The translations under genes and the position numbers were made by a program. The notes under the pieces are model-generated. The model saw nothing but the letters and a program-made list of their open reading frames with translations, searched no databases and had not been told where the DNA came from. Below are positions 32,726 to 40,915 of a stretch of 64,000 nucleotides of DNA, one piece after another; the stretch's first letter is position 1, and every line of letters starts with the position of its first letter. The stretch spans positions 1-64,000 of the forward strand of contig NZ_JBLZMW010000018.1 of assembly GCF_048553275.1 (NCBI RefSeq), read 5' to 3'. The stretch is from Pacificoceanicola sp048553275. GTDB lineage: Bacteria > Pseudomonadota > Alphaproteobacteria > Rhodobacterales > Rhodobacteraceae.

Positions 32726-33633
32726 CTCTCGCAACTCTGACCAAGTCCTGGGAACCGATGTCCTATGGGTTTCTCGATGCCTCGGCCAAGCGCGAGATCC
32801 GGCGCAGGATGCTCAAGGCGATCGCTGTTCCGGGCTGCCAGATGCCCTACGCCAGCCGCGAGGTGCCAATGGCGCGCGGTTGGGGGACGGGCGGTTTGCA
32901 GGTGTCCTGCACGCTTGTGAGTCCGCAGACCCGGATCAAGGTGATCGACCAGGGGGCTGACGACAGTGTGAACGCCGCCTCGATCCGCACATTTCTGGCG
33001 CGCGTGTCCGGAGCGCCGACGACGACGGATACGCTGGACGCCGACCTGATCCAGTCACGCCACCGCGTTCCCGAAGAACGCCTACGCGCCGATCAGGTTC
33101 TTGTGTTGCAGGTGCCGAACCCGGAGCCGCTGCGCCCGGTTCAGCCGAACATGTCCATCGCTCGGCAGATGCATGCGGATGCGGATTATGGGCGGATGTG
33201 GCTGCAATTGTATGAGCAGATCGTCCGGTCGGGCCGCGTGATGCAGGGCGCGGCCTATCCCAGCCTTGTCAACGGCCGCCATGTGATGACGCCGTCGCCG
33301 ATCCCGCGCTGGGACGTGCCGAAACTGCACATGGCGCAGCACCTGACCATCCTGTCGGCGGGGCGCGAAAAGCGCCTTCACGCGGTGCCGCCCTTTACCC
33401 GGGTCGAGCCTCTGGTCTTCGATGACGTTCCCTATCGCGTCGAGGATCACGCCGCATTGACCTGCCACCGGTCGGGAGTGCGCGGGTTTTTCATGAATGA
33501 GATCCCGCAGGCCGACGGAACGTCCCTGCACGAAGTGTCGGACAGCGACCTTGGGGTCAAGACGCTCCGCCGGGCCGAGGGTGAGACCATCCGGATTGGC
33601 GAAACGTGGTATCGCGACGGAGACATGTCATGA
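32722..33633 (+). CDS. phnJ: PhnJ-like C-P lyase subunit lacking most Fe-S cluster cysteines
   Basis: A 303-residue PhnJ (usual length about 280) collinear with the E. coli protein: the glycyl-radical region VPGCQMPYASREVPM (Gly38), YGWGTGG-like RGWGTGG, IKVIDQGADD, PSPIPRW and GREKRLHAVPPFTRVE are all present. The radical-SAM cluster of E. coli PhnJ uses CX2CX21CX5C. The aligned positions here read Ala245-X2-Cys248-X23-Val272-X5-Gly278, so only one of four ligands survives, although the surrounding VSDSD matches the usual CSDTD. The frame is open and continuous through this part, with normal overlaps to phnI and phnK. Either this subunit cannot carry the cluster or it works differently. Confidence 0.85.
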   Translation: MTLATLTKSWEPMSYGFLDASAKREIRRRMLKAIAVPGCQMPYASREVPMARGWGTGGLQVSCTLVSPQTRIKVIDQGADDSVNAASIRTFLARVSGAPTTTDTLDADLIQSRHRVPEERLRADQVLVLQVPNPEPLRPVQPNMSIARQMHADADYGRMWLQLYEQIVRSGRVMQGAAYPSLVNGRHVMTPSPIPRWDVPKLHMAQHLTILSAGREKRLHAVPPFTRVEPLVFDDVPYRVEDHAALTCHRSGVRGFFMNEIPQADGTSLHEVSDSDLGVKTLRRAEGETIRIGETWYRDGDMS

Positions 33634-34424
33634 CGGTCATGGACGCGCCGAAACTGGTCAAGACCCGCCCGCTGCTGATCGCGCGGCATGTGTGCAAGTC
33701 CTACGGAACCGTGCAGGCCCTGCGCGATGTCTCGGCCATGGTCTATCCGGGCGAGGTGCTTGGCATCGTTGGCGAAAGTGGGTCGGGCAAGTCGACGTTT
33801 CTGCGGTGCCTGAACCTTGAAGAGGTTCCAGACGAGGGAACCTATACGCTGGACCTGCCGGACGTGCAGGGCAACCTGTTCGAGCTTGACCGGTTTGCCC
33901 GCCGGATGCTGTGCGCCACGCGGATCGGCATCGTTTATCAGAATCCGCACCTTGGGTTGCTGATGACGCATTCGTCGTCGGGCAATGTGGCCGAACGGAT
34001 GCTGGTTGCGGGTGAGCGGCGCTTTCATGTGCTGCGGGAGAAGGCACGCGGTGCGCTGGATGCCTCCGAATTTCCGCTTGAGCGCATGGATGCACCGCCG
34101 ATTGAGCTGTCGGGCGGGATGCAGCAGCGCGTGCAGCTGGCCAAGGCCATCGCTCTGGAACCCGCTTTGCTGCTGCTGGACGAGCCGACCACGGGGCTTG
34201 ATGTCTCGGTTCAGGCGCTGGTGCTGGATACGCTCAAGCGGCTGCAACAGGACCGCAAGATCACCATGGTGATCGTCAGCCATGACCTTGGCGTGATCCG
34301 CACCCTGTCGGACCGGGTCATGGTCATGCGGCAGGGCAGGGTGGTCGAACAGGGCCTGGCCGACCAGGTGTTCCAGGACCCGCAGCATCCCTACACGCAA
34401 CAGTTGGTGCACGCAAAGCTATGA
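33630..34424 (+). CDS. phnK: C-P lyase ABC-type subunit PhnK
   Basis: A 264-residue ABC ATPase: Walker A GESGSGKST, signature ELSGGMQQRV, Walker B LLLLDEP, D-loop TGLD, switch VSHDLGV. PhnK binds the C-P lyase core rather than a membrane permease. ATG 33630 overlaps the phnJ stop. Confidence 0.9.
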   Translation: MTVMDAPKLVKTRPLLIARHVCKSYGTVQALRDVSAMVYPGEVLGIVGESGSGKSTFLRCLNLEEVPDEGTYTLDLPDVQGNLFELDRFARRMLCATRIGIVYQNPHLGLLMTHSSSGNVAERMLVAGERRFHVLREKARGALDASEFPLERMDAPPIELSGGMQQRVQLAKAIALEPALLLLDEPTTGLDVSVQALVLDTLKRLQQDRKITMVIVSHDLGVIRTLSDRVMVMRQGRVVEQGLADQVFQDPQHPYTQQLVHAKL

Positions 34425-35140
34425 GCCGGATTCTGGATATACGCAGCCTGTCCAAGGGCTTTGAAATGCACCACCTGGGGGCCTCCATGGCGGCCTTTTC
34501 CAACATTTCATTTACGCTGGACGCCGGTGAATTCCTGCTGCTCAAGGGGCGCAACGGGGCCGGCAAATCGACCCTGCTGCGCACGCTTTACCGCAGCTAT
34601 CTGGCGGCCCGCGGCGAAATCCTGTTCCACTCCAGCCACGGGGTGATCGATCTTGCCCGCGCGGCGGACGTGGATATCACGTTTCTGCGCAGGACCGAGA
34701 TCGGGTTTGTCACGCAATTCCTGACCGCGCGTCCACGCGTCAGCGCCGAGGCGCTGGTCGCCGAACCACTTCGGCTTGCCGGGCACGATCCGGATGCTGT
34801 CCTGACTGAGGCGCGCCACTGGCTGGCGACCTTCGGGGTGAAGCCGGAACTTTGGCGTGCCTATCCCACGACTTTCTCGGGCGGCGAGCAGCAGAAGGTA
34901 AACCTTGCCCGCGCGCTGATTCTGCCGCAGCGGTTGTTGCTGCTGGACGAACCCACCGCGTCACTCGACGTGTCCGCGCGCAAGGCGCTGATCGATCGGC
35001 TCGCCGAGTTGAAAGCCAAGGGAACCGCGATGATCGGCGTTTTCCACCATCCCGGTGATGTGGCAACGCTGATCGACCGCGAGATTGACCTGACCCCGCA
35101 AGTCCCAACCATGGAGGAGCGCACCGATGTGGCTGTCTGA
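34421..35140 (+). CDS. phnL: C-P lyase ABC-type subunit PhnL
   Basis: A 239-residue ABC ATPase: Walker A GRNGAGKST, signature FSGGEQQKV, Walker B LLLLDEP, D-loop ASLD, and HHPGD where the switch histidine is expected. It is needed for forming ribose phosphonate triphosphate. Overlaps phnK by four bases and phnM by fourteen. Confidence 0.9.
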   Translation: MSRILDIRSLSKGFEMHHLGASMAAFSNISFTLDAGEFLLLKGRNGAGKSTLLRTLYRSYLAARGEILFHSSHGVIDLARAADVDITFLRRTEIGFVTQFLTARPRVSAEALVAEPLRLAGHDPDAVLTEARHWLATFGVKPELWRAYPTTFSGGEQQKVNLARALILPQRLLLLDEPTASLDVSARKALIDRLAELKAKGTAMIGVFHHPGDVATLIDREIDLTPQVPTMEERTDVAV

Positions 35141-36323
35141 TTTCACCCTCGTCCTGCCTGACCGCGTGGTGCCAAACGGGTCGATCCGGATGGAAGGCGC
35201 AAACATCGCCGAAATCACCGACCATCCGGTGGACGGCGGCCTGCGCGGGCAGCGGCATACGGTCTTCCCCGGTTTCATAGACATGCATGGCGACATGATT
35301 GAACAGGAAATCGAACCCCGCGTGAACGTCGATTTCCCGATGCAGGTGGCGCTGCATGCTCTGGATGCGCGGCTGGCAGCCAGCGGCGTGACCACGGCCT
35401 ATGCGGCCGTGTCGTTTTCGCGCGGTGCCCGCGAAGGTGAACGGCGTTCGTTCGACCATACCTCGGCCGTCATCCGATCGCTGCAATCGATGCGCGGGGC
35501 GGCGCGGGTCGATCACCGCATACATGCCCGGTTTGATATCACCTTTGACAACGCGGTGACGGTGCTGGCGCAGTTGCTGGACGACGGCCAGGTTGATCTG
35601 GTGTCCCTGATGGATCACACGCCGGGGCAGGGGCAGTATCGCAACATCGAAACCCACATCCGCAACAAGGCGGCGCAGCACGGCATCTCCGAAACCGAAG
35701 CACGGCAGATCGTGGCGACCAACGTTGCTCTGCGGTCGCGTCCGCAAGAGGTGTTGCTCAATAACATGCAGACCGTGGCGCGGCTGTGTCGTGATCACGG
35801 TGTCGCTTTGGCCAGCCATGATGACGACACGGAGGCCAAGGCGCAGCTGATGGCCGATCTTGGCGCGGTGATCGCCGAATTTCCGGTCACTCCGGAAGCT
35901 GCAGAAGCCGCGATAGACCGGGGCATGATGGTCGCGATGGGCGCGCCGAATGCGATGCGCGGTCAAAGCTATTCCGGCAATCTGTCGGCGCGCGAAGCCC
36001 ACGCGGCGGGCCATTTGTCGATCCTGGCCGCCGATTATCATCCTGCCGCGATCCTGCCCGCGATCCGGGCTCTGGCCGGCCAGGACCCGGACGGGTTGGC
36101 CGGGGCGACGCGGCTGGCATCGGCCCATCCGGCGCGGGCGCTTGGCCTGTCGGACCGGGGCGAAATCACCATCGGGCGCAAGGCCGATCTGGTTGTTGTT
36201 AATGCGTCCGACCGTGTGGTGATGACGCTGAGGGAGGGGGAAGTGATCTATTCCGACGGCAGTATGTCCCTGCCCGAGGCCTCCGCGACGACCGCCGTCA
36301 GAGAACTGTCACATATCGATTAG
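35127..36323 (+). CDS. phnM: PhnM ribose 1-phosphonate 5-triphosphate diphosphatase, paralogue 2
   Basis: A 398-residue amidohydrolase that releases diphosphate from ribose 1-phosphonate 5-triphosphate. Metal-site motifs FIDMHGDMIEQ (about 50) and ASHDDDTEAKA (about 230), the SLMDHTPGQGQY strand and MGAPNAMRGQSYSGNLSA all match classical PhnM. This is the canonical copy; the copy at 25.3 kb diverges at the DHTPGQ strand. Last gene of the phnFGHIJKLM operon. Confidence 0.9.
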   Translation: MWLSDFTLVLPDRVVPNGSIRMEGANIAEITDHPVDGGLRGQRHTVFPGFIDMHGDMIEQEIEPRVNVDFPMQVALHALDARLAASGVTTAYAAVSFSRGAREGERRSFDHTSAVIRSLQSMRGAARVDHRIHARFDITFDNAVTVLAQLLDDGQVDLVSLMDHTPGQGQYRNIETHIRNKAAQHGISETEARQIVATNVALRSRPQEVLLNNMQTVARLCRDHGVALASHDDDTEAKAQLMADLGAVIAEFPVTPEAAEAAIDRGMMVAMGAPNAMRGQSYSGNLSAREAHAAGHLSILAADYHPAAILPAIRALAGQDPDGLAGATRLASAHPARALGLSDRGEITIGRKADLVVVNASDRVVMTLREGEVIYSDGSMSLPEASATTAVRELSHID

Positions 36324-36355
36324 AAAGCTGTCATGCCCCGGTCGGGTGGTTGTCA
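36305..36355 (+). promoter_or_regulatory. Pho-box-like half-site array upstream of phnC2
   Basis: CTGTCAC at 36305, CTGTCAT at 36327 and TTGTCAC at 36349 are spaced exactly 22 bases, two helical turns of the 11-base Pho-box register; CGGTCGG at 36338 fills one intervening half-site (CTGTCAT-GCCC-CGGTCGG). PhoB dimers could bind side by side. The first half-site lies in the end of phnM. Confidence 0.6.
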
Positions 36356-36383
36356 CAGACCGGCGTTAGAACGCGAGTCGAAC

Positions 36384-36399
36384 ATTCATTCGGATGAAT
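36384..36399. promoter_or_regulatory. PhnF-type operator, site 3 (upstream of phnC2)
   Basis: ATTCATTCGGATGAAT, identical over all 16 bases to the site before phnF, ends 15 bases before the phnC2 start. Exact repetition 6.5 kb away in front of another phosphonate operon strongly suggests one regulator for both. Confidence 0.8.
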
Positions 36400-36414
36400 C
36401 GGCGGAGCCTTTCG

Positions 36415-37230
36415 ATGACAGGAAATCTGACACTCTCGTCCCTGAGCCGCCGTTTTGGCGACACGACCGCGGTGGACACCGTCAGTCTGTCGGTAAAACC
36501 GGGGCAGTTCGTCGGCGTCATCGGGCGTTCGGGCGCGGGCAAGTCGACGCTGCTGCGATTGGTAAACCGGTTGATCGACCCCACTAAGGGGTCGATTTCG
36601 TTTGACGGGGTCGAGATTACCGCGCTGAAGGGGCGTGCCTTGCGCAACTGGCGCCGCGACTGTGCGATGATCTTTCAGCAGTTCAATCTGGTGGACAGGC
36701 TGGACGTGCTGACCAACGTGCTCATCGGGCGATTGGCCGAACACGGGTTCCTGTCGTCGATGACCATGTCGTTCACCGATGCCGAACGGACCATGGCGAT
36801 CGAGGCGCTGGACCGGCTGGATCTGGTGCCGCAGGCACTGCAGCGGGCGGGTACGCTGTCGGGCGGACAGCAGCAGCGCGTGGCCATCGCCAAGGCGCTC
36901 GTCCAAAACCCAAAGATCATGCTGGCGGACGAACCCATCGCATCGCTTGATCCGGCCAATGCGACGCGGGTGATGGACGGCCTGCGCCGGATCAACCGCG
37001 AAGACGGGCTGACCGTGCTCGTCAACCTGCACACCCTGGATACCGCGCGCGCCTATTGCGACAGGATCGTCGCCATGCGCGCCGGCCGGGTGATGTTCGA
37101 CGGAACCGCCGGGCAACTGACCGATGACGTTGTCCGCGACATCTACGGCATCGAAGGGCTGATGGAGTTCAACGAGGCCGTCACATCGACCACGGCACGC
37201 GCGACCAGGCGTGTGACCGAACAGATTTGA
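36415..37230 (+). CDS. phnC: Phosphonate ABC transporter ATP-binding protein, system 2
   Basis: A 271-residue ATPase: Walker A GRSGAGKST, Q-loop FQQFNLVDRLDVLTNVLIG (a PhnC hallmark), signature LSGGQQQRV, Walker B IMLADEP, D-loop ASLD. GGAG precedes ATG 36415. First gene of the phnCDEE-acetyltransferase operon. Confidence 0.92.
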   Translation: MTGNLTLSSLSRRFGDTTAVDTVSLSVKPGQFVGVIGRSGAGKSTLLRLVNRLIDPTKGSISFDGVEITALKGRALRNWRRDCAMIFQQFNLVDRLDVLTNVLIGRLAEHGFLSSMTMSFTDAERTMAIEALDRLDLVPQALQRAGTLSGGQQQRVAIAKALVQNPKIMLADEPIASLDPANATRVMDGLRRINREDGLTVLVNLHTLDTARAYCDRIVAMRAGRVMFDGTAGQLTDDVVRDIYGIEGLMEFNEAVTSTTARATRRVTEQI

Positions 37231-37258
37231 CCAGAACGCAATCAAGGGGGATACCACC

Positions 37259-38179
37259 ATGCGTTTTCTGACCACCACCGCGCTTGTCGCGCTGATCGCC
37301 GCACCGGCCTGGGCCGACGGGTGGAAAAACGACTATCAGGTGCTGAAGTTCGGCATCTTGTCCGGCGAGAACGAAAAGGATCGCCTGCAACGCAACGAAC
37401 CGCTCCGTGTCTGGCTCGAAAGCCAGCTGGGCGTCGAGGTCGAGATCTTCACCGCCGGGAACTATGACGGCGTGATTCAGGCGCTGGCCGCCGATCAGAT
37501 CGAAATCGGGCGGCTTGGCTCTTCGTCTTATGCCGCGGCTTATACCGCGACGGACGGCGGCGTGGTCCCGACGTTGACCTCCATCAAGAAGGACGGCAAC
37601 ACCGGCTATCATTCGATCGTCGTGACCCGCTGCGACAGCGGCATCAAATCGCTGGCTGACGCCGAGGGCAAGGTGCACGCCTTTGCCGATCCCGACAGCA
37701 CGTCCGGCTACGCTGTGCCGTATTTCAACATGGTCACCAAGGAAGGCTTCAAGCCCGAGGACTTCTTTGGCTCGGTCGTGTTCGGCGGCAGCCACGAGGC
37801 TGACGTGACAGGGGTGGTCAATGGCACCTTCGACACGGCGTCGACCTGGCAGAACAACGAAGACGACGGCATCCCGCAGCGCATGGTTGAAAAGAGCATG
37901 ATCGAGCCGGGCGTGATCTGCAAGATCTGGGAATCGCCTGAAATCACCTCGGGTCCCTGGACCTTCCGCAAGAACCTGCCGGCCGAACTCATTGAGGACG
38001 TGACCGTCGCGCTTGAAGAATTTGCCGAGGGCGATCCGAAAGGCTGGAAGCTGTACAACTCCATCGTGGACGGGGATGCCAACCCGCCGGTGGGCTTCAC
38101 CCGCGTCGATAGCGAACGCTATCAGTGGATTGTCGACATGCGCGCCTGGATCAAAAAGCAGCGCCGCTCGAACTCCTGA
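37259..38179 (+). CDS. phnD: Phosphonate ABC transporter binding protein, system 2
   Basis: A 306-residue binding protein with signal peptide (MRFLTTTALVALIAAPAWA). DQIEIGRLGSSSYAAAYTAT and HAFADPDSTSGYAVPYFNM are the classic PhnD ligand-binding segments. It is the main phosphonate receptor of the second transporter. A GC stem-loop follows it, before the permease genes. Confidence 0.92.
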   Translation: MRFLTTTALVALIAAPAWADGWKNDYQVLKFGILSGENEKDRLQRNEPLRVWLESQLGVEVEIFTAGNYDGVIQALAADQIEIGRLGSSSYAAAYTATDGGVVPTLTSIKKDGNTGYHSIVVTRCDSGIKSLADAEGKVHAFADPDSTSGYAVPYFNMVTKEGFKPEDFFGSVVFGGSHEADVTGVVNGTFDTASTWQNNEDDGIPQRMVEKSMIEPGVICKIWESPEITSGPWTFRKNLPAELIEDVTVALEEFAEGDPKGWKLYNSIVDGDANPPVGFTRVDSERYQWIVDMRAWIKKQRRSNS

Positions 38180-38199
38180 TTCCGGTTTTACAGAACGAA

Positions 38200-38223
38200 G
38201 GCGGGCGTGCGCGCCCGTCTTTT
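38200..38223 (+). terminator. Stem-loop with T-run between phnD2 and phnE
   Basis: GGCGGGCG pairs with CGCCCGTC (one G-T pair) over a 4-base loop and is followed by TTTT. Inside an operon this would act as a partial terminator or 3' protection, giving more binding protein than permease. Confidence 0.65.
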
Positions 38224-38240
38224 CCTGACGGAGGATGCCC

Positions 38241-39167
38241 ATGGTGGCCGTTGACCTGCCTGCGACTGGCCCGGTGGCCGATTTCGAACGCGATTTTGCC
38301 GCGCGGCGCCGCCGTGCCCGGATCGGTTGGGCCATTGGTGCCGCGGTCTTTCTGACGCTCTTTGCCTTTACGAGCTGGATCGGAGATTTCTTCAAGGTCA
38401 CGCAGATAACCCTGCCGGACGGGTCGCGCGACTGGCGATGGATCATCCCGGCGGGCATTCCGCGCCTTGGCGAATACATCGAAAAAACGCTGCCGGTACT
38501 GCGCTGGGAAAGCCTTGGCGCCGATGTCGCGAACTGGTTCTGGCGGTGGAAAATCTGGCTGGAACTGTTGTTCGAAACCGTCCTGATCGCCTTCATGGCA
38601 ACAACGGTGGGGGTCTTTGGCGGGTTTCTTTTGTCCTTTCCGGCAGCACGGAACCTGTCGCCAAACAAGTGGGTGCTGTGGGTCACGCGGCGCTATCTTG
38701 AAATTGCCAGAACCGTCCCGGATCTGGTCTGGGCTTTGATCTTTGTCTTTTGCTTCGGCGTTGGTCCGCTGGCCGGGGTCATGGCCATCGGGCTTCATGC
38801 CACCGGCGCCTTGGGCAAGCTCTATTCCGAAGTGAATGAAAACATCGACATGCGCCCTCTGGAAGGCGTGAAGGCAGCCGGTGGCACCTGGTTCGACCAG
38901 ATCCGCTATGGCGCGGTGCCACAGGTGCTGCCCAATATCATCAGCTACACGCTGCTGCGGTTTGAGATCAATGTCCGCTCATCGTCGATCATCGGCTATG
39001 TCGGCGCGGGCGGGTTGGGTCAGGAATTCCGCACAGCGATGTCGTTTCAGGAATACACCGACCTGTCGGCGCTGTTCGTCATCATCTTTATGACCGTGGT
39101 CATCATAGACTTCGGGTCGGAAAAACTGCGCCACCGCGTCATCAATCTGAAAGAGGTCCGCACATGA
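38241..39167 (+). CDS. phnE: Phosphonate ABC transporter permease, system 2, first subunit
   Basis: A 308-residue permease: EGVKAAGGTWFDQIRYGAVP is the coupling loop, SSIIGYVGAGGLGQEF the conserved C-terminal element. The start is ATG 38241, six bases after GGAGG at 38230-38234; the in-frame ATG at 38235 directly abuts the ribosome binding site. Overlaps the next permease by four bases. Confidence 0.9.
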   Translation: MVAVDLPATGPVADFERDFAARRRRARIGWAIGAAVFLTLFAFTSWIGDFFKVTQITLPDGSRDWRWIIPAGIPRLGEYIEKTLPVLRWESLGADVANWFWRWKIWLELLFETVLIAFMATTVGVFGGFLLSFPAARNLSPNKWVLWVTRRYLEIARTVPDLVWALIFVFCFGVGPLAGVMAIGLHATGALGKLYSEVNENIDMRPLEGVKAAGGTWFDQIRYGAVPQVLPNIISYTLLRFEINVRSSSIIGYVGAGGLGQEFRTAMSFQEYTDLSALFVIIFMTVVIIDFGSEKLRHRVINLKEVRT

Positions 39168-40024
39168 CCCCGCCCACCGCCGCCCAGATCGCCGACGCTC
39201 AAGCCCGCGTGCCGCTGGCTTTCCGCGTGCCCCTGATGGTGCGATTGCGCCGTTATACGCTGTGGAGCGGGTTCGTCATGCTGTTCGCTTGGTGCCTGTA
39301 CGATTTCGATGTCTCGCCCTTGCGCTTGTGGACCGGGCTGGACCGGCTTGGCACCGTGATGGGGTTCATGTTTCCGCCCTATGTCTGGACCACATGGGCC
39401 GAGTTCTCGGAGATCCTCGAAGGGCTGGGAGAGACGCTGGCGATTGCGTTCCTTGGCACGCTTCTGGGTGCGCTCTTTGCCTTTCCGCTGTCGTTCCTCG
39501 GGGCACGCAACATCGTGCGGCAGACCGTGCTGCGCCTGACTGTCCGGCGCGGGTACGACCTGATCCGTGCGTTCGAGACACTGATCCTTGCGCTGATCTT
39601 CATTCGCGCCTTCGGCCTCGGTCCGCTTCCCGGCATCCTCGCCATCGCCGTCTCCGAGATTGGCACTTTTGCGAAACTGTTTTCTGAAGCGATCGAGAAC
39701 ACTTCTGACAAACCCATCGAAGGCGTCAAGGCTTCGGGTGGGTCGCGGCTTCAGCAGATCCGGTACGGCATCGGCCCGCAGGTCAATCCGGTGTTCCTGT
39801 CAATCCTGTTGTATAACTTCGAATCCAATGTCCGCTCCGGCACGATCCTCGGCATCGTCGGCGCAGGCGGCATCGGGTTCCTCCTCTCCGACCGGATTTC
39901 GGCCTACAAATGGGGCGAGGCCTGGTCAATCATCTTTCTGATCATCGCGATGGTTTACGTGATCGACTGGCTATCCGGCCTGATCCGCGCCCGACTGATC
40001 GGCAAAACGGAGCTATCGAAATGA
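39164..40024 (+). CDS. phnE: Phosphonate ABC transporter permease, system 2, second subunit
   Basis: A 286-residue paralogue of the preceding permease, with coupling loop EGVKASGGSRLQQIRYGIGP and SGTILGIVGAGGIGFLL. Two PhnE-type subunits probably form a heterodimeric channel. Overlaps the acetyltransferase gene by four bases. Confidence 0.9.
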   Translation: MTPPTAAQIADAQARVPLAFRVPLMVRLRRYTLWSGFVMLFAWCLYDFDVSPLRLWTGLDRLGTVMGFMFPPYVWTTWAEFSEILEGLGETLAIAFLGTLLGALFAFPLSFLGARNIVRQTVLRLTVRRGYDLIRAFETLILALIFIRAFGLGPLPGILAIAVSEIGTFAKLFSEAIENTSDKPIEGVKASGGSRLQQIRYGIGPQVNPVFLSILLYNFESNVRSGTILGIVGAGGIGFLLSDRISAYKWGEAWSIIFLIIAMVYVIDWLSGLIRARLIGKTELSK

Positions 40025-40653
40025 GCAAGAACCACCTGACCGAAGCGCCGACGATCCATGCGGAGGCCCACGTGACGGATTGCACCCTTGGCGCCTGGAC
40101 CGAGGTCGGCAAGGGCACCATGATGCGCGAAAGCAGCATGGGCGACTGGTCGTATATTACGCAGAATTGCCATGTGATCTGGACCACCATCGGCAAGATG
40201 TGCTCGATCGCCAATGCCACCCGGATCAATCCCGGCAACCATCCCACATGGCGCGCGGTGCAGCATCACAGCGTGTATCGCGCCGAAGCCTATGGGCTGG
40301 GGGAAGACGATCACGACTTTTTCGACTGGCGCCGCGCCGATTGGGTAACCATCGGTCATGACGTCTGGATCGGACATGGTGTGACCATCACTGCCGGGGT
40401 CACCATCGGTGACGGCGCGGTGATCGGCGCGGGAGCCGTGGTGACGCGCGACGTGGCCCCATATACCGTGGTCGGTGGCGTGCCCGCTCGCGAGATCAGG
40501 CGCCGTTTCACCGATGCGCAGGCCGACGCCTTGCGCCAGATCGCGGTCTGGGACTGGTCGCGCGACGCCTACAAGGCGGCCTTGCCCGACATCCGGGCGC
40601 TGTCCATCGAGGCCTTCATCGAGAAATATCGCGGGGCGCGCGCTGATCCTTGA
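40021..40653 (+). CDS. Phosphonate-cluster hexapeptide acetyltransferase
   Basis: A 210-residue left-handed beta-helix acyltransferase. Hexapeptide repeats run through residues about 10-60 and 110-155 (VTIGHDVWIGHGVTITAGVT, then VIGAGAVVTRDVAPYTVVGG), ending in a helical tail. This is the family linked to phn operons; it may acetylate aminophosphonates to allow their degradation or detoxify them, a job done by the unrelated PhnO in E. coli. ATG 40021 overlaps phnE. Last gene of the operon; no strong terminator seen in the 260 bases that follow. Confidence 0.85.
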   Translation: MSKNHLTEAPTIHAEAHVTDCTLGAWTEVGKGTMMRESSMGDWSYITQNCHVIWTTIGKMCSIANATRINPGNHPTWRAVQHHSVYRAEAYGLGEDDHDFFDWRRADWVTIGHDVWIGHGVTITAGVTIGDGAVIGAGAVVTRDVAPYTVVGGVPAREIRRRFTDAQADALRQIAVWDWSRDAYKAALPDIRALSIEAFIEKYRGARADP

Positions 40654-40915
40654 GGTGTTGCCGCCGCCGTCACAGGACCACGCGGGGCCATCGCCAGACG
40701 GGGTGACACGGCATACAGGATCTGGACGGGCACGCGGCGTTTGGGCGGATTGGTTCTACCCAAGAAGATACGCGCCTGCATTTGCGGTCGAAAGAGCCGC
40801 GAAGCCGCGCTCAAATACGACGCGTCGCGACAGCAGCCCGGTCCTTATCCTCCCGGCTATCGCCGTGGCATCCCGAGTCACCTACAGTCTGTGAATGGTA
40901 GAGGCCGGAGCATGG

